A stretch of 64,000 bases of DNA from Ophiocordyceps camponoti-saundersi (nom. inval.). Taxonomy: Eukaryota > Ascomycota > Sordariomycetes > Hypocreales > Ophiocordycipitaceae. A program made the translations under genes and the position numbers. Shown in pieces: positions 25,108 to 37,070 of the stretch. A model generated the notes under the pieces. The model did not search any database and had not been told where the DNA came from. It worked only from the letters and a program-made list of their open reading frames with translations. Numbering within the stretch: the first letter of the stretch is position 1; each line of letters starts with the position of its first letter. Location of the stretch: positions 1 to 64,000 of the forward strand of contig PDHQ01000140.1 in NCBI GenBank assembly GCA_003339415.1, read 5' to 3'.

Positions 25108-28100
25108 ATGTCATACCGCAGTCGGCCCGTCTCTATTGCCGTCGACCCTATCTCCTTGGTTATATCTGAATGCATCTCAATAACATCGGCTATCCAGAAA
25201 CATGCGCGATCGCCTCACTCCTCGGTCTCGGCCATACTCGGTGGCAGTCCCAATCCCATTCAGCTGGTCACAGGCAGCGCGGTCCCTAGGTCTCGAAGTG
25301 GAAGTCCCGCTCCTTTGACGCGCGTAGAAGATTGTGGCACCGACGTCAGTGCTGCAAATAATCGCTGGGGCCTCCGAGGACAGAGAGGGAAAAGCATGCA
25401 AGACAACCCAATGGTTACGGGTTTTGGGAAACTTCGACATGCAATAGCAACTGTCAAGGGTGAGTTCGGGCAAGAAGCTGTTCTCGCGGGCCATTTTGCA
25501 TGATTGACTCATGAAGCAGACATACATTCGCTCGACGCCCCGTCCTTACTTGCTCCGTTCCTACTAGTCCTGCAAGCGAAGGGCACGGCAGCTCCAATCA
25601 CCATTCTTGCTCTCGGGGCCCTGAGAAAGTTCTTGGCATATGGCTTCATTGGAACCGAATCACCGCGTATTGCAGTGGCAATGCAGTCACTCTCAGCCGC
25701 AGTAACTCATTGCCAATTTGACGTCAGCGACTCTGCCCAAGGCGAGGTCGTACTGCTCATGATATTGAACCTAATGGAGGACATGATGTCGGGGCCCGGA
25801 GGCTATATTCTCAGCGACGAAAGCGTTTGCGATATGATGGGTCGTGGCCTGGCCATCTGCTCTCAGCCGCGCTTTTCCCCTGTCCTACGTAGGACGGCTG
25901 AGGCCTCTATGGTCAGGATGTGTCAGATCATTTTTGAGGACGTGAAGCACCTGGAGGGAGCCGATGCATGGATCGACTCCAATAGGTCTGATCAGCGGTC
26001 GTGCAAGATGGAGCAGCTGGCGCCCATCTACCCTCATGCCAGGATTTGCCAGGAAAGCGGTGATGCGAACACACTGGCGCTTTCCACCAGTCGGCCACCT
26101 TCACTGGAACGCACATCTGCAAGCGGCCCCGAAAATACACAGTCGACGCCGTCGCCAGACGTTGGAAGTGACGAGGTTGACGATTCGCAGTCTATGGACC
26201 TGCAACCTTACTCCCTACCGTCTGTTCGCGAGCTTTTCCGGGTCCTCGTCAATTTTCTCGACCCAAACGATCGCCAACACACTGACACAATGAGGGTAAT
26301 GGCTTTGCGCATCTTGCATGTCGCGCTTGAAGTATCAGGCCCATTCATCGCCCGCCATCCTACTCTCGCGGTTATAGTCGAGGACCGACTCTGCTGCTAC
26401 CTCTTCCAATTGGTCAGAAGCGACAACATGGCGGTGCTGCAAGAATCATTAATTGTGGCCGGAACTCTCCTTGCGACGTGCCGGGGCATCCTGAAGCTCC
26501 AACAGGAGCTGTTCTTATCATATCTGGTCGCTTGTCTTCATCCTACGGTCCCCATCCCTCGCGAAAGCGGTATCGATGCGTCGCTGTATTCCGACATACC
26601 AGAGACGCCAAAGTTGGTGAAGCAGCCGACGTCGCAACGTGGTAGTGGCCGTTCCACTCCTGTCTCGATAAAGGACAGGCAGAAACTCGGGCTGGAAGGT
26701 GGCGCCCGTAAACCCGATGCTCGACAGGCTATGGTTGAAGCCATCGGTGTATTATCACGAATGCCAACCTTTGTCACGGAGCTTTTTGTTAACTATGACT
26801 GCGACGAGGACAGAGCCGACCTTTGCGAGGACTTGATTGGACTCCTATCCCGAAACGCTCTGCCGGACTCTGCCACATGGAGTACTACAAGTGTTCCGCC
26901 TCTGTGTCTGGATGCTCTATTGCGCTACATTCAGTTTCTGGCCGAAAGGGCGCAAGATACTCCTACACTGGAAAGATCGTTCCCCGATCCCGCTGAACTC
27001 AGAGAGGGGCGGCGACGAAAGAACATCATAGTTAAAGGGGCTAGCAAGTTTAATGAGAAGCCCAAGGTGGGATTGAGATACTTAGAGGCTCACGGCATTA
27101 TTGCAGATGTTGGAGATCCAGTGGAGGTAGCCACATTTCTCCAAGGCACGTCGCGTGTCTCCAAGTCCGTATTGGGCGATTTCCTCTCTAAGAGAGGCAA
27201 TGAATCAATTCTGGGCGCTTTCATCGATCAATTCGATTTTTCCGATAAGAGGATAGACGAGGCCCTGAGAATCCTACTCGAGACGTTTCGATTACCGGGC
27301 GAGGCGCCTCTCATTGCATCGATCGTCGAGTCCTTCTCGGAGAAGTACTGCCGTGACAGCACACCCGACGACGTTGCAAATAAGGATGCTGTTTTCATCC
27401 TGACATATGCCATAATCATTCTGAATACAGACCAGCACAACCCTAACCTCAAGGCATCGAAACGCATGACGTTCGATGACTTCTCAAGAAACCTCAGGGG
27501 CCAGAACAGTGGGCAAGACTTTTCTAGAAAATTTCTTCAGGACATATTCGACTCTATCCGGTCGAATGAGATCATCTTGCCTGATGAGCATGATAACAAG
27601 CATGCCTTCGACTATGCGTGGAGGGAACTACTCTCAAAATCAGGATCTGCTGGAATTCTCATTACTTGCGACACCAACATCTACGACGCCGACATGTTTT
27701 CTGCAACGTGGAAGCCCATTGTTTCCACGCTCTCGTACGTTTTTATGTCCGCAACGGACGATGCTGTTTTCGCCAGGATAGTCGCAGGCTTCGACGACTG
27801 CGCTCGGGTTGCGGATAAGTACGAAAACACTGAAGTACTTGACCAACTGGTGTATTGTCTGAGCCTCATGAGCACCTTGGCCACCGAAATCACCTGCAAT
27901 ACGTCACTCAACACCGAGGTGCAAGTCGGCAGCGGCAGCGTCATGGTCAGCGAGCTAGCAGTGAAACTCGGAAGCAATTTTCGAGCACAGCTCGCAATGC
28001 TCGTACTCTTCCGCGTCGTGACAAACCGCGAGGCTCTGCTACGCAAGAGTTGGAAACAAGTACGTGTGTCATCCGCTATGGGGGGAGTGGAAAGGCCCAC

Positions 28101-30124
28101 TGACATGCGTGTTGAAAGATCATCACCATCTGGCGGAACTTATTCGTCAATTCCCTGGTTCCATCCCTAGCATCTGCCTGCTGTCCGCCTTTTACCATTC
28201 CTTCGATCCCGCTGCAGACGCCTTCTCAGACCATTGATAGGGCGACTCGATCTACAGAATCTGGGTTCTTCAGCGCCTTCACGTCTTACATCTCCAGTTA
28301 TGCCGCCGACGACCCTCCGGAGCCTTCTGAAGAGGAGTTAGACAGCACGCTTTGCACGGTCGACTGCGTCAAGTCGTGCGACATGAGTACAGTCTTTCGC
28401 AATGTGATGTGAGTCGGAAGAAGGATCTACGATGCATTGGTGATGCTTATGGTAATCTAGGAATCTTTCGGCACAGTCAACGTTGAACCTGGCCCAGGCT
28501 TTGTTAGATCAGATACCCGAAAACGACCGTGTGGCTGTCATCAGCGTCAAGCAAGACTCTGTGCCTGCACCCCCTACCATCAATCAAGGTCCCGCCATAT
28601 CATCCACTGCTTATGATCCCAGCACAGTTTTCATATTGGAGTTCGTAACAATCCTAGCCACACGGGATGGAGCGTCGGTAGAGGCCGTAGGCAAGGATCT
28701 CTTCGATGTGCTACAGACTCTCCTACGCGATTTCACCAACTGGCACCCCATCATTACATCCCGGGCAACCTTTTTTGCCCTCGTTATCCTCAAGCATGGA
28801 TATGTGTGTCGTGACCACTTTTTAACACCCGCCCCCCGAATGGTCGCATTGCTGAAGCTAAGGCATGATGCAGGATCACGACTTCATTAACGTGCCCTTC
28901 TTGCTCCATTCAATAAGCAGTCTTCCCCAAGATCTCCTATTCAGGGCATCGGAGATGATTCTCCAGGGCTTGGCGATCTGCACCGACCAGCCTGGACCGT
29001 TGAGGAGCGAAATGATGACTTCGCCTGACTTCTGGGCAATCATGAGGGTGCTGGCCGGAAGCCCGGAGTCAGCGGCATTGGTCTTCCGCATTTTGGAAAA
29101 GGGCAGTATGGGCAGCCCCCCGGCTATCATGGCAGAGAATTACGAGCCAGCTGTTTCCTTGCTGGTTCACTTTGCCTCGGGCGCGAAATCTCACGAGCCA
29201 ACTGGAGACAATGAAAGCGTCGCTGAACGCAAAATGACTAAGAACTCGTCCATGTGAGTACTTTTGCTTCTCAGTCGCTGACCCCGAAACCAACATTACT
29301 TCTTAGCGACAAGCAGTCCATCGAGCGAGCCTGCAAGGCTGTTGAAATGTTACACGGCATGACGGGCCGTATTCCTCAGCTAATGCATCAGTCCCATTTG
29401 GAAAGTAGCGAAGGTGCGTCGCTCGACAATCTCGACACTGATGTGTTTCTGATGCTTCGAACAGCTTGGGCTACTTACTGGCTTCCTATATTCCAAGCCT
29501 TGACAATGCAATGTACGAATCCGGTACGTGACGTGCGCCAACTGGCATATTCCGCTATGCAGCGCTCGCTACTCTCGCCAGAGCTAGCTTGTTCTGATGC
29601 CCAAGATTGGTCTGCTGTATTTGACAAAGTCTTGTTTCCGCTGGTTTTTCGACTGCTCAAGCCGGAGATTTTTTCTCTCGATCGGGAGGGGATGAGTGAC
29701 ATGCGGGTTCAATCTGCTTCTCTTCTATGCAAGGTGTTCTTGCAGTACCTTGTTCTCTTCTCCGACTGGAACGGCATGCTCGACTTGTGGATCAAGATTA
29801 TAGAAGTTATGGACCGTCTCATGAACAGCGGGCAAGGAGATAGCCTGGTAAGTGTCGATAATGGACGGACTGGCGCCACGCTAATTCTGATACATACAGG
29901 AGGAGGCGGTGCGTGAAAATCTGAAGAATGTTATTCTCTACATGGCAAGCATTGGATGCCTGGCAATGACGGACACAGCCACAGCCGACGTTTGGGAGGA
30001 AACCTGGAAGCGGCTTGACCGTTTCCTTCCTGACCTGCGAAGAGACCTTCTCGCAGACGAATTGCGGAAAGACGAGGTTACGTCAGAGGTGCAGGTCAAA
30101 CAAGAGCTGGCTTCTTCAGACTGA
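25108..30124 (+). CDS. GEA/GBF1-type Arf guanine-nucleotide exchange factor (Sec7 domain), 8 exons
   Basis: It activates Arf1-type GTPases by GDP/GTP exchange at the early Golgi for COPI coat assembly (known for the family). Exons: 25,108-25,459, 25,520-28,059, 28,119-28,408, 28,461-28,803, 28,874-29,253, 29,307-29,413, 29,465-29,847, 29,900-30,124. Joined, they give 1,539 residues, a normal family length. Introns are 51-70 nt, all GT..AG, several with CTGAC or CTGAT branch points. The protein shows an N-terminal DCB-like region, the HUS-box motif NYDCD (about 542-546), and a Sec7 domain (about 615-805) with FRLPGEA carrying the catalytic Glu (about 712) and ILNTDQHNP (about 752). HDS-type helical repeats follow. 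The start at 25,108 (MSYRSRPV) is chosen because, from memory, homologs begin this way; the in-frame ATG at 25,033 would add 25 residues. The TGA at 25,501 lies in intron 1. No inactivating change was seen. It converges on the mannosyltransferase gene. Confidence 0.92.
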
Positions 30125-30308
30125 CGCGACTGAAAGAGCTTGCTGCGAGACGATAACGGACAAGGCTATTCGTAATTACAAAGGTTTCGGCGCTTTCAGA
30201 AAGACAATGGGTAGAACCCTGATGTCTCTTCTCCAAAGGTAAAGGAAGACGAGGTGTAAAGTAGTAAGGAGGGGGCTAAAGCCTAAGTACCAGACTCTTT
30301 ACTAAGTA
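30125..30308. other. 184-bp convergent intergenic region
   Basis: It separates the stop codons of two genes that face each other, so their 3' UTRs probably overlap. No canonical AATAAA is visible on either strand. A small palindrome GGCTAAAGCC lies at 30,274-30,283. Confidence 0.6.
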
Positions 30309-31916
30309 TCATTGTATTTTCGTGTCCCTTACTTGCTGTTTACTTAACAGGCTTTCGGGCTGGTGATATTCCTTTTGCTTGGAGATACCCTGCTTGTCCT
30401 TTTCCCATTCTTGATTCGCATTCTTGAACTCGTCTTTGATTCTTTGTTCTTTCTTCTGCTTTTCTTGTTCTTCCTTTTCGTGCGCGACTCGTTCCTGCTC
30501 CATTTCCTACATAAGGTCGCGTTCAAATTAGTAATGAGTTGATAAGCCAAATTGGGTAATGATATCAGAGACCGTACCTCCATGTGCCGCACGTCATCAA
30601 CGCTGGGTTCGTAGAGATGCCAGATGACATAGTGAGGTAAGCCGACGACAGTGTATTTCATAAGTCTGGCCATCTGTGCATTTGTCAGTCACGGGTTGCA
30701 GGGCGGCGGGAGTTCGTAACGTACCTTGCCGAACCCTTCCGTCTCGGCATGTTTCTGGAAGCTGAAAGCTGGGAAATGGACACCAGATCGGAATACCTTT
30801 GCCTTAGCCAATATGCTAACACCCCCAACACCATCAATCTCCATTTCCATATCAGGATCGCCATAGGGGTCGCGGAGGTATGCAAGGTGAGGCCGCCAGG
30901 TGGCGTATTCGGCATAGCCCTCGACGATGACTGCGTCTTCGTCCAGCGTGTCAGCCAGTGCAAGTGCCGTCTCGGACTCCTGCCACGAATTCAAGTCGTA
31001 TGGTTGTTCGCCGCCGAGCCAGTCCGGAAGAGGTCGCCACACATCTGGAGCTACGTCAGAAAAAAAAAGCCAAGATAGTTCTCAATCGACGTACTCGGAA
31101 CAATAACGTCCTTGTTATGGCGCATGAGATCCTCGAGAATCGTGAACGGGGCAGTTTCGACGTCGACGTCGCGCCAATAAACCCAAGAATGATAGGGTCG
31201 TAGGGCCGCACTCAAGAGCCAATTTCTGGCCTGCGCCATCAATTTTCGTCGGCTTGCCTGAGCAGCGAATCCGTGGCGACTTTCCACGTCTTGGTTTACC
31301 TTCTGCCCGAAATCTTTCTCGATGATGGAGATTTCGCCGTACGGCTGCGAGGGGTTTGGGTCGTCCTGCAAAAGTTGGAGGTTTTCCGTTAAGACCTCCA
31401 ATGTTCGATCTTTGGAGTCTGATACAAGGAAGGCGAGGTCAATCAAACGGTGGGGATAGGTGAAGTTCCGAAGGTGAGAGAAGAACATTTGGAGGTGCGC
31501 CTCGGCATCGCGCAATGGCACACAAAGTAGAATTCGTTCCTCACGCTCCCATCCACGAGCGGTGCCTTTGACGTTGGTCAAGTCATAGTATCGGACTGTC
31601 TCGAGTTCAGCGGCATCGCCGGCTAAAGTTGAAAGTCGAAAAAGGGTCGGCCGCAAAGGCCATGTCCAAAGGGAGAAGAGCAGGATAGCGGAGACGATGG
31701 CGCAGAGACGAAAGAATAGTTTTCTCCGACGCCTGTTGGCGGGAGCAGAAGGCCTAGGCTGGAATCTAGAGCGTTATTTGCAATTAGAGAGAGACAGTCA
31801 GACGCCCGCCATGATACAAGAAGGTCGTGATAAACAACTGACCTGTGAGGGGAAATGTCAAAGGTAGAGCTACGGGGATAGCCATTAGCAAAGCCGCTTC
31901 CCTGGTGCGGAGGCAT
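30309..31916 (-). CDS. Mnn9/Anp1/Van1-family Golgi alpha-1,6-mannosyltransferase subunit, 5 exons
   Basis: The family forms mannan polymerase complexes in the cis-Golgi that extend the N-glycan alpha-1,6-mannose backbone. Exons on the - strand: 31,916-31,843, 31,765-31,095, 31,044-30,725, 30,673-30,578, 30,506-30,309. They join in frame to 452 residues. The introns (77, 50, 51 and 71 nt) have GTCAGT, GTACGT, GTACGT and GTACGG donors and CTGAC or CTAAT branch points. The protein is type II: a short N-terminal tail, RRRRK, then a membrane anchor (about 41-62). The catalytic domain contains YWRDVDVET with the metal-binding DxD (about 224-226), VIVPNVWRPLPDWLGG, IVEGYAEYATWRPHLAYLRDP across the exon 3 region and PHYVIWHLYEPS. 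The C-terminus is a Glu/Lys-rich, probably coiled-coil tail (about 385-430). I cannot separate Mnn9 from Anp1 by eye. A retrotransposon begins 101 bp upstream of the start. Confidence 0.92.
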
Positions 31917-32017
31917 CGGCACTCGTGAACGGATGAAGGAGTAGGAGAAGATTGAATCGCAGCGTTCCCCTTGAGTGCGTACCCATGCCAGCACTGCTTT
32001 ACTTTTCCTCGTAGGTA
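31917..32017 (-). promoter_or_regulatory. Residual 101-bp upstream leader of the mannosyltransferase gene
   Basis: Unique, non-RIP sequence between the start codon and the gypsy insertion; it still contains CpA and TpG. It ends at the TSD AGGTA (32,013-32,017). Any original promoter beyond this point is displaced to about 41,161. Confidence 0.6.
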
Positions 32018-32221
32018 AGATGAACAGCTCTGTCACCTGACTGCCAAGGATAGCCTTAAGTAGCCACCAAAATAAGCAAAAAGGAAGGGTCCCATATATA
32101 GGAAGCAAAGCTAGTATATTATATATATTCTAAGAAGGCTCTAAGCTATCTATCTATACCTAAAATATAAGTATTATATCTATCTAACTAAGTTAAGTTA
32201 TATAACCTATACTTACTATTA
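32018..32221 (-). repeat. 3' LTR (left) of the second gypsy element
   Basis: On the + strand it runs from AGATGAACAGCTC to CTTACTATTA. It aligns over 204 bp with 40,952-41,155; the differences are nearly all C/T or G/A. Confidence 0.85.
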
Positions 32222-35200
32222 TATTTACTATTATATAAAGATAGTTTAAAATATTTATCCCTTTCTAAGATTAAGGAAAGAAAAGGAAGATAATAAAAGA
32301 AAGAGGAAAAGGAAAAAATATATATAGATTAAGCTTTAGATAATAATCCCTTTACTTTTAACTAAACTTTATTAAGGCCTACCTTAATTTTACTATACTT
32401 AATATTTACTTTATTACTTATTATTATTATATTCGCCTTTAAAAACGTTAAGTAATTTAAATTATCTTTAATTAATATAATTAGCGTATTTATCTTATTT
32501 TTTATAATTTTTAATCTATTAGGGGCTTATATAAGAAAGCTTAAGTTATTAATTATATTAAGTATCTCTTAAGCGTAAGCTAATAATTTATAAATATAAG
32601 TTATAGTCCGCTTTAGGTTTAATTATATTTAGCTAGATAAACTCTTAAGTAAAAATTTAATAAAATAGTTACCTAAATCGATACTTTTTAGTATAAGTGC
32701 TTATCTCCTATATCTTTTCTTTACTTAACTTTTTACTATAATAGGGGGCTTAGTAATAGTAAAGTTTATTAAATTAAAAATTATAAGCTAAGGAGTAGCT
32801 TAGGGAGTTATCTATATTATAAATTATAAATTAAGTTTATTCTAAGCTATAATTTTAAAATATAATATTTAAGTTATAATATATATTTCTTTTAAGGTAA
32901 AACCTAAAGCTAGTATTTAGGTAATAAGGCTTAATAATAATAATTATTTTTAAGCTATTATCGGCTATTCTAGCGCTAAGTATTTTTTAAGCTTTTTTTT
33001 AGAAAGCTTTCCTTTAAAAGGCTAAACTATTACTAATCTTTCCTTTATAATATATAAAAATTAAAATATAAACTTATTCTATTTATTAATTTAGTAATAA
33101 GTTTATCGATATATTATTTTTAAGATAGACTAATAGAGATACTTAAAATCTTTTAAAAATATATTCTTAGCCGTAATTTCTAATCGCTTAAGGTATTCTA
33201 GCTTAAATACTAATTCGGGGAAATTAGTTAGTAAGTTAATAATATTTATATTAAGGAAATTAATAATAATATTAAATATTTAAATTAAGTATATAAATAT
33301 AAAAGGGAATATTAGAAAATATTAAGTTATTATAATATCCTTAATTTTTTATATTTCCTTTATTTTTACCTTAAGCTAGGTAAGCTTTTAGAGCTATTAT
33401 ATAAATCTTATTATAAGCTATATAATTTACTATCTTATTATAGCTTAACTATATAAGGTATTACCTATTATTACGATAATAGCTAGCGATAGCTTCGTAA
33501 AAGCTAAATACGAAAGTTATATTTATTTTAATAAGTATTCTTTAACTAAGTAATATTTAGCTTACTTAAAAGCTACCTTAGCTTTAATAAAGAAGGTAGT
33601 AATTATAAGTCTAACTTTTAACTAAATAGGGTCCTTAATATTAGGTATATTTAAGTAGTTAAGTATTATCTATAAGTTAAGCTACGCCCTAAGGCGTTTA
33701 TAAACTATTTTTCTATTTATTACCTTATTAGTAACTTATCTTAAGCTTTTAAATAGCTAATATAAGTTTTAAGGCTTTTTATATATTATAATATCGCCCT
33801 TTTTAAAGCCTATAATAAAGGGGATAAGGCTACTAAGGTTTATATAAGGGGGGATAGCTATAAGTATAAGATTTCTATCGGAAGTAAAGTTATCGCTTAT
33901 TTTTATATTATCCTATATTAATATATTAAAAAGCTCTTAATTTATAAGATTTAGTATAATATCGGTCGCTTATAGTAATATATTAATAAGCGTCTAGGAA
34001 ATTATATTTACTAAGTATACGATTATAAGTTAAAGCTACCTAGGTATATTATAATAAAAGGAAACCTTAATAGTAAGATAAGTTAAAATAAATATAATAG
34101 ATATAAGAGAAAAAGGGTATATAAGAAAAAAAAGAGAAAAAAGAAATAACCGAAAAAGAAAATACTTAGGTTTAAGTTAGTAAAGCGAAAAAGTAAGTCC
34201 TTTTAAAATTATTATAAGCTAGCTAATATAGCTAATATCTACTAGTTATCGCTTTTTAAGTATTTAAGCTATATAAGGAAATACTTTAATAAAACTTAAT
34301 AAAAGGTTAAGTTTATTATACTCTTAATTATAATACTATTTATATATTAAATTATTTATAAGACTTTTCCTACTTATTAGTATAGCTTAAATAAGCTAAC
34401 TTAAGTTAGCTATAGCTTAGTAAGTTTACTTTTCTTAGCTACGTATATAAGATTACCTAGCTTAAATCTAGCTATCCTAACTATTTTCTAATAATATCTA
34501 TAGCTTTTAGCTTCTAGTTTAAATTTAGCCTTAACTAGGCCCCTCCGGTTAGAGGCTTTAGTAATATAATATAGAACTAAATTAGTATATTAACCTCCTA
34601 TAAGCTATTTTACCTTCTTACTAGCTTTAAGAGCCTTAAAAACTTTTAAGGATAAAGTAAAGGGTAATAACTTATCTTACTATATACTATATAAGATCTT
34701 AGATAGCGAGAAGCTAAGTATTCGAACTATCTTATAATTTAGCTATTTTATAACTTTTAATAAGTAGTTTAATTAGGATAATTCCTTAAGCTTAGCTTAA
34801 TTTAAAACTTATAAGAAGATTCGATTTATAACTTTAATAAGGCTAATATTTCGGTAAAACTTAGATAAAGCTAAGATATAAGTAACGCGTTAAGCTTTTA
34901 GGAAAGCGGCTACTTTTTTAGATAAGAAGGTAAACCTAGGGTTTAAGTATATAGCTATAAGTATAAAAGCTATAAAGTCTATTTAGTTCCGTAATCGAAC
35001 TAAGGTTTCCGATATACTTACTATCTAGTATACTATTAACTAAGTAAACTTTAAAAAGTAGTTAATAATAACTAGTATAAACTTAGCGCTATTACTAATA
35101 GTAGGGAATAGCTTAATATAGTTTATACTAATAACTTAAAATAGGGCGCTAATAATAATAAGTTAATTTAGTAACTTAAGTACGTAAAGTATAAAGAATA

Positions 35201-36149
35201 AATACTTAGTATAGCTTTTTATATAAGCTATAATATCTTAAGCTATATTTAGCTAGAAGATATAAGTAAAGAGTTATTTATATATTAGCTCTAAGCTAAA
35301 GTATCTTACTTTATTATAAGCTTATCTTAGTACTTTAAGCACCTTATCTAATAAAAGGTAATACTACTAATCTCTAAATAGGTAGCAATATAAGAGGATA
35401 TACCGCTTAGGGTATTATCGAAAAGATAAGGCTTATCGTTTTACTTATACTAATCTAATCTAATCCCGAGGATTAGTTAATCTTCCCTTAGTTAGCTATC
35501 TAACTAGCTCCTTATATTAGGTATTTTAAGTAAATCTAGCTAAAAATATAAAGGTATTAGGCTATCTTAGAGTAACTATTATTAGTATAAGTTCCTTAAG
35601 TAATTTCTATCCTATTTATTATTATAATAATTTAAGGGTATCCTATTATAGTTAAGATAGCTTAGGTAAGGCTTATCTAAACTTATTTACTAGTAATATT
35701 TTAATCTTATTACCCCTTAAGTACTTAAGTAATTCTTTAAATCTAGTTTTTCTATCTTTCTATCTTTATAAGCCCTTACCTAAGTTAAAATAGCCGAAAT
35801 TTATAATATTTAGAATATTATAATTATTAGACGGGAATAAAGTCCGTAATAGGCCGTCTACTATAATATTTCTATCTCTAGAAATATATTTAAAGATAAT
35901 ATTAAGCTACTTTAACTTTATTACTTACCTAGTATAAATACCTTTATATTCTTCTACTTTTAAGAACTAAGTTAAAAGTAGGTAATTAGTAAAAATTACT
36001 AATAGCTAAATAGTATAAAAGAAGTGCTTATATTATCGGCAAAACTCGATAATAATATAAAATTCCCTCTTATATATCTTATAATTCCGCTAAGTTTTTA
36101 TAAGTAGGAAGGAATTATAAAAAATAAGCACCTTAACCTTATCTCTTTC

Positions 36150-37070
36150 CTATAATATAATATAGCTTATATTATATTTCGATATATTAATATAAACCCG
36201 CACTAGCTTATTAAGCTTAGAGCTATATATTATTATTATAACTTTAGCTATAAATTTTAAGATTATAAAAAAAAGGGCTTTATACGGGCCTTAAACGAAA
36301 GGTATATTCCTAGTAAGTTTAGTTAGAAGTTTAGAGAGCTCCGTATAGTTAGTAATCTATCTTCGATATAAGCTTATAGCTTTTAGGAAAGCTCGAACTT
36401 ATTACTAATTTACTAGTATAAGCTAGTCTTTAATCTTTTATAGCTAGCTAGGCTTTATTATAATCTAACCTCCTATATAATATACTTATCTAATAATAAG
36501 GATATTTATTATTCCTAGGAAAACCTTCTTAAAACTTAACTAAAGGAGAGCTTATAATAATCGCGGTAAGAAGTAATTTTTAATAAACTACTACTACTCC
36601 TTAAAGCTTATATATTTAGTAAAGATATCGTTAATATAGTTATCTAAGGGTATAATATAATTACTTTCTAAAAGTATTATTAGTAATAATAGCTTAGGTA
36701 AAGGTTTAGGTATAGCCTTAAAAGCTAACTTTATTATCTTAATAAAGCTATAAGCTACTAACTAGGTTCCTTATAAAAGTCTTATTAGTTATAATTAAGA
36801 AAAACCTAGGATTTAGAACGCTAGAATATAACGAAGCTTAGGGGCTATAAATATAGCTTAGTAGCTATATTTTAAATCGAATATATTAAATAAACTAATC
36901 TTAAAGTTTAAGAGTTAGTTATAAAGTTTTAATAGTAGGGGAATTATAATACCTAGTAAGTCTTTATTTACGTTATAATAATTTATTATTAGCCTTTATT
37001 TAGCTTAGGGATTAGATTTATTTTTAATAACTATAATAAGTTTAGCTAATTACTAGCTTAGTTTACTATT
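36150..37070 (-). pseudogene. Gypsy reverse transcriptase and RNase H relic
   Basis: The - strand reads FDLKYSY*AIFIAP (about 36,881-36,840), GFS*L*LIRLL*GT* (RT motif B region), then NYINDIFTKYISF (about 36,642-36,610) where YMDDI-like sequence is expected. The RNase H start VYINISKYNISYII follows at about 36,200. Active-site Asp has become Asn and former Gln or Trp codons are stops. Confidence 0.75.

Noticed and set aside
25177..25527. Antisense open frames over the Arf-GEF first exon
   Set aside because: They are shadows of the + strand gene. The + strand has family motifs and consistent splice sites; the antisense products match nothing.
30015..30242. Alternative-frame open stretch at the 3' end of the Arf-GEF gene
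   Set aside because: It overlaps the last exon in another frame and has no recognisable content. The in-frame exon gives RLDRFLPDLRRDL, as expected for the family.
30344..30673. Mannosyltransferase ending in a Lys/Arg-rich tail by reading through 30,577
   Set aside because: The basic tail comes from reading through the GTACGG..TAG intron (30,507-30,577). Splicing restores the acidic coiled-coil tail typical of the family.
31623..32108. 161-codon - strand open frame upstream of the mannosyltransferase
   Set aside because: It crosses the LTR boundary at 32,018 and the real exon 1 and intron 1 in a different frame. The spliced start at 31,916 gives a proper type II N-terminus instead.
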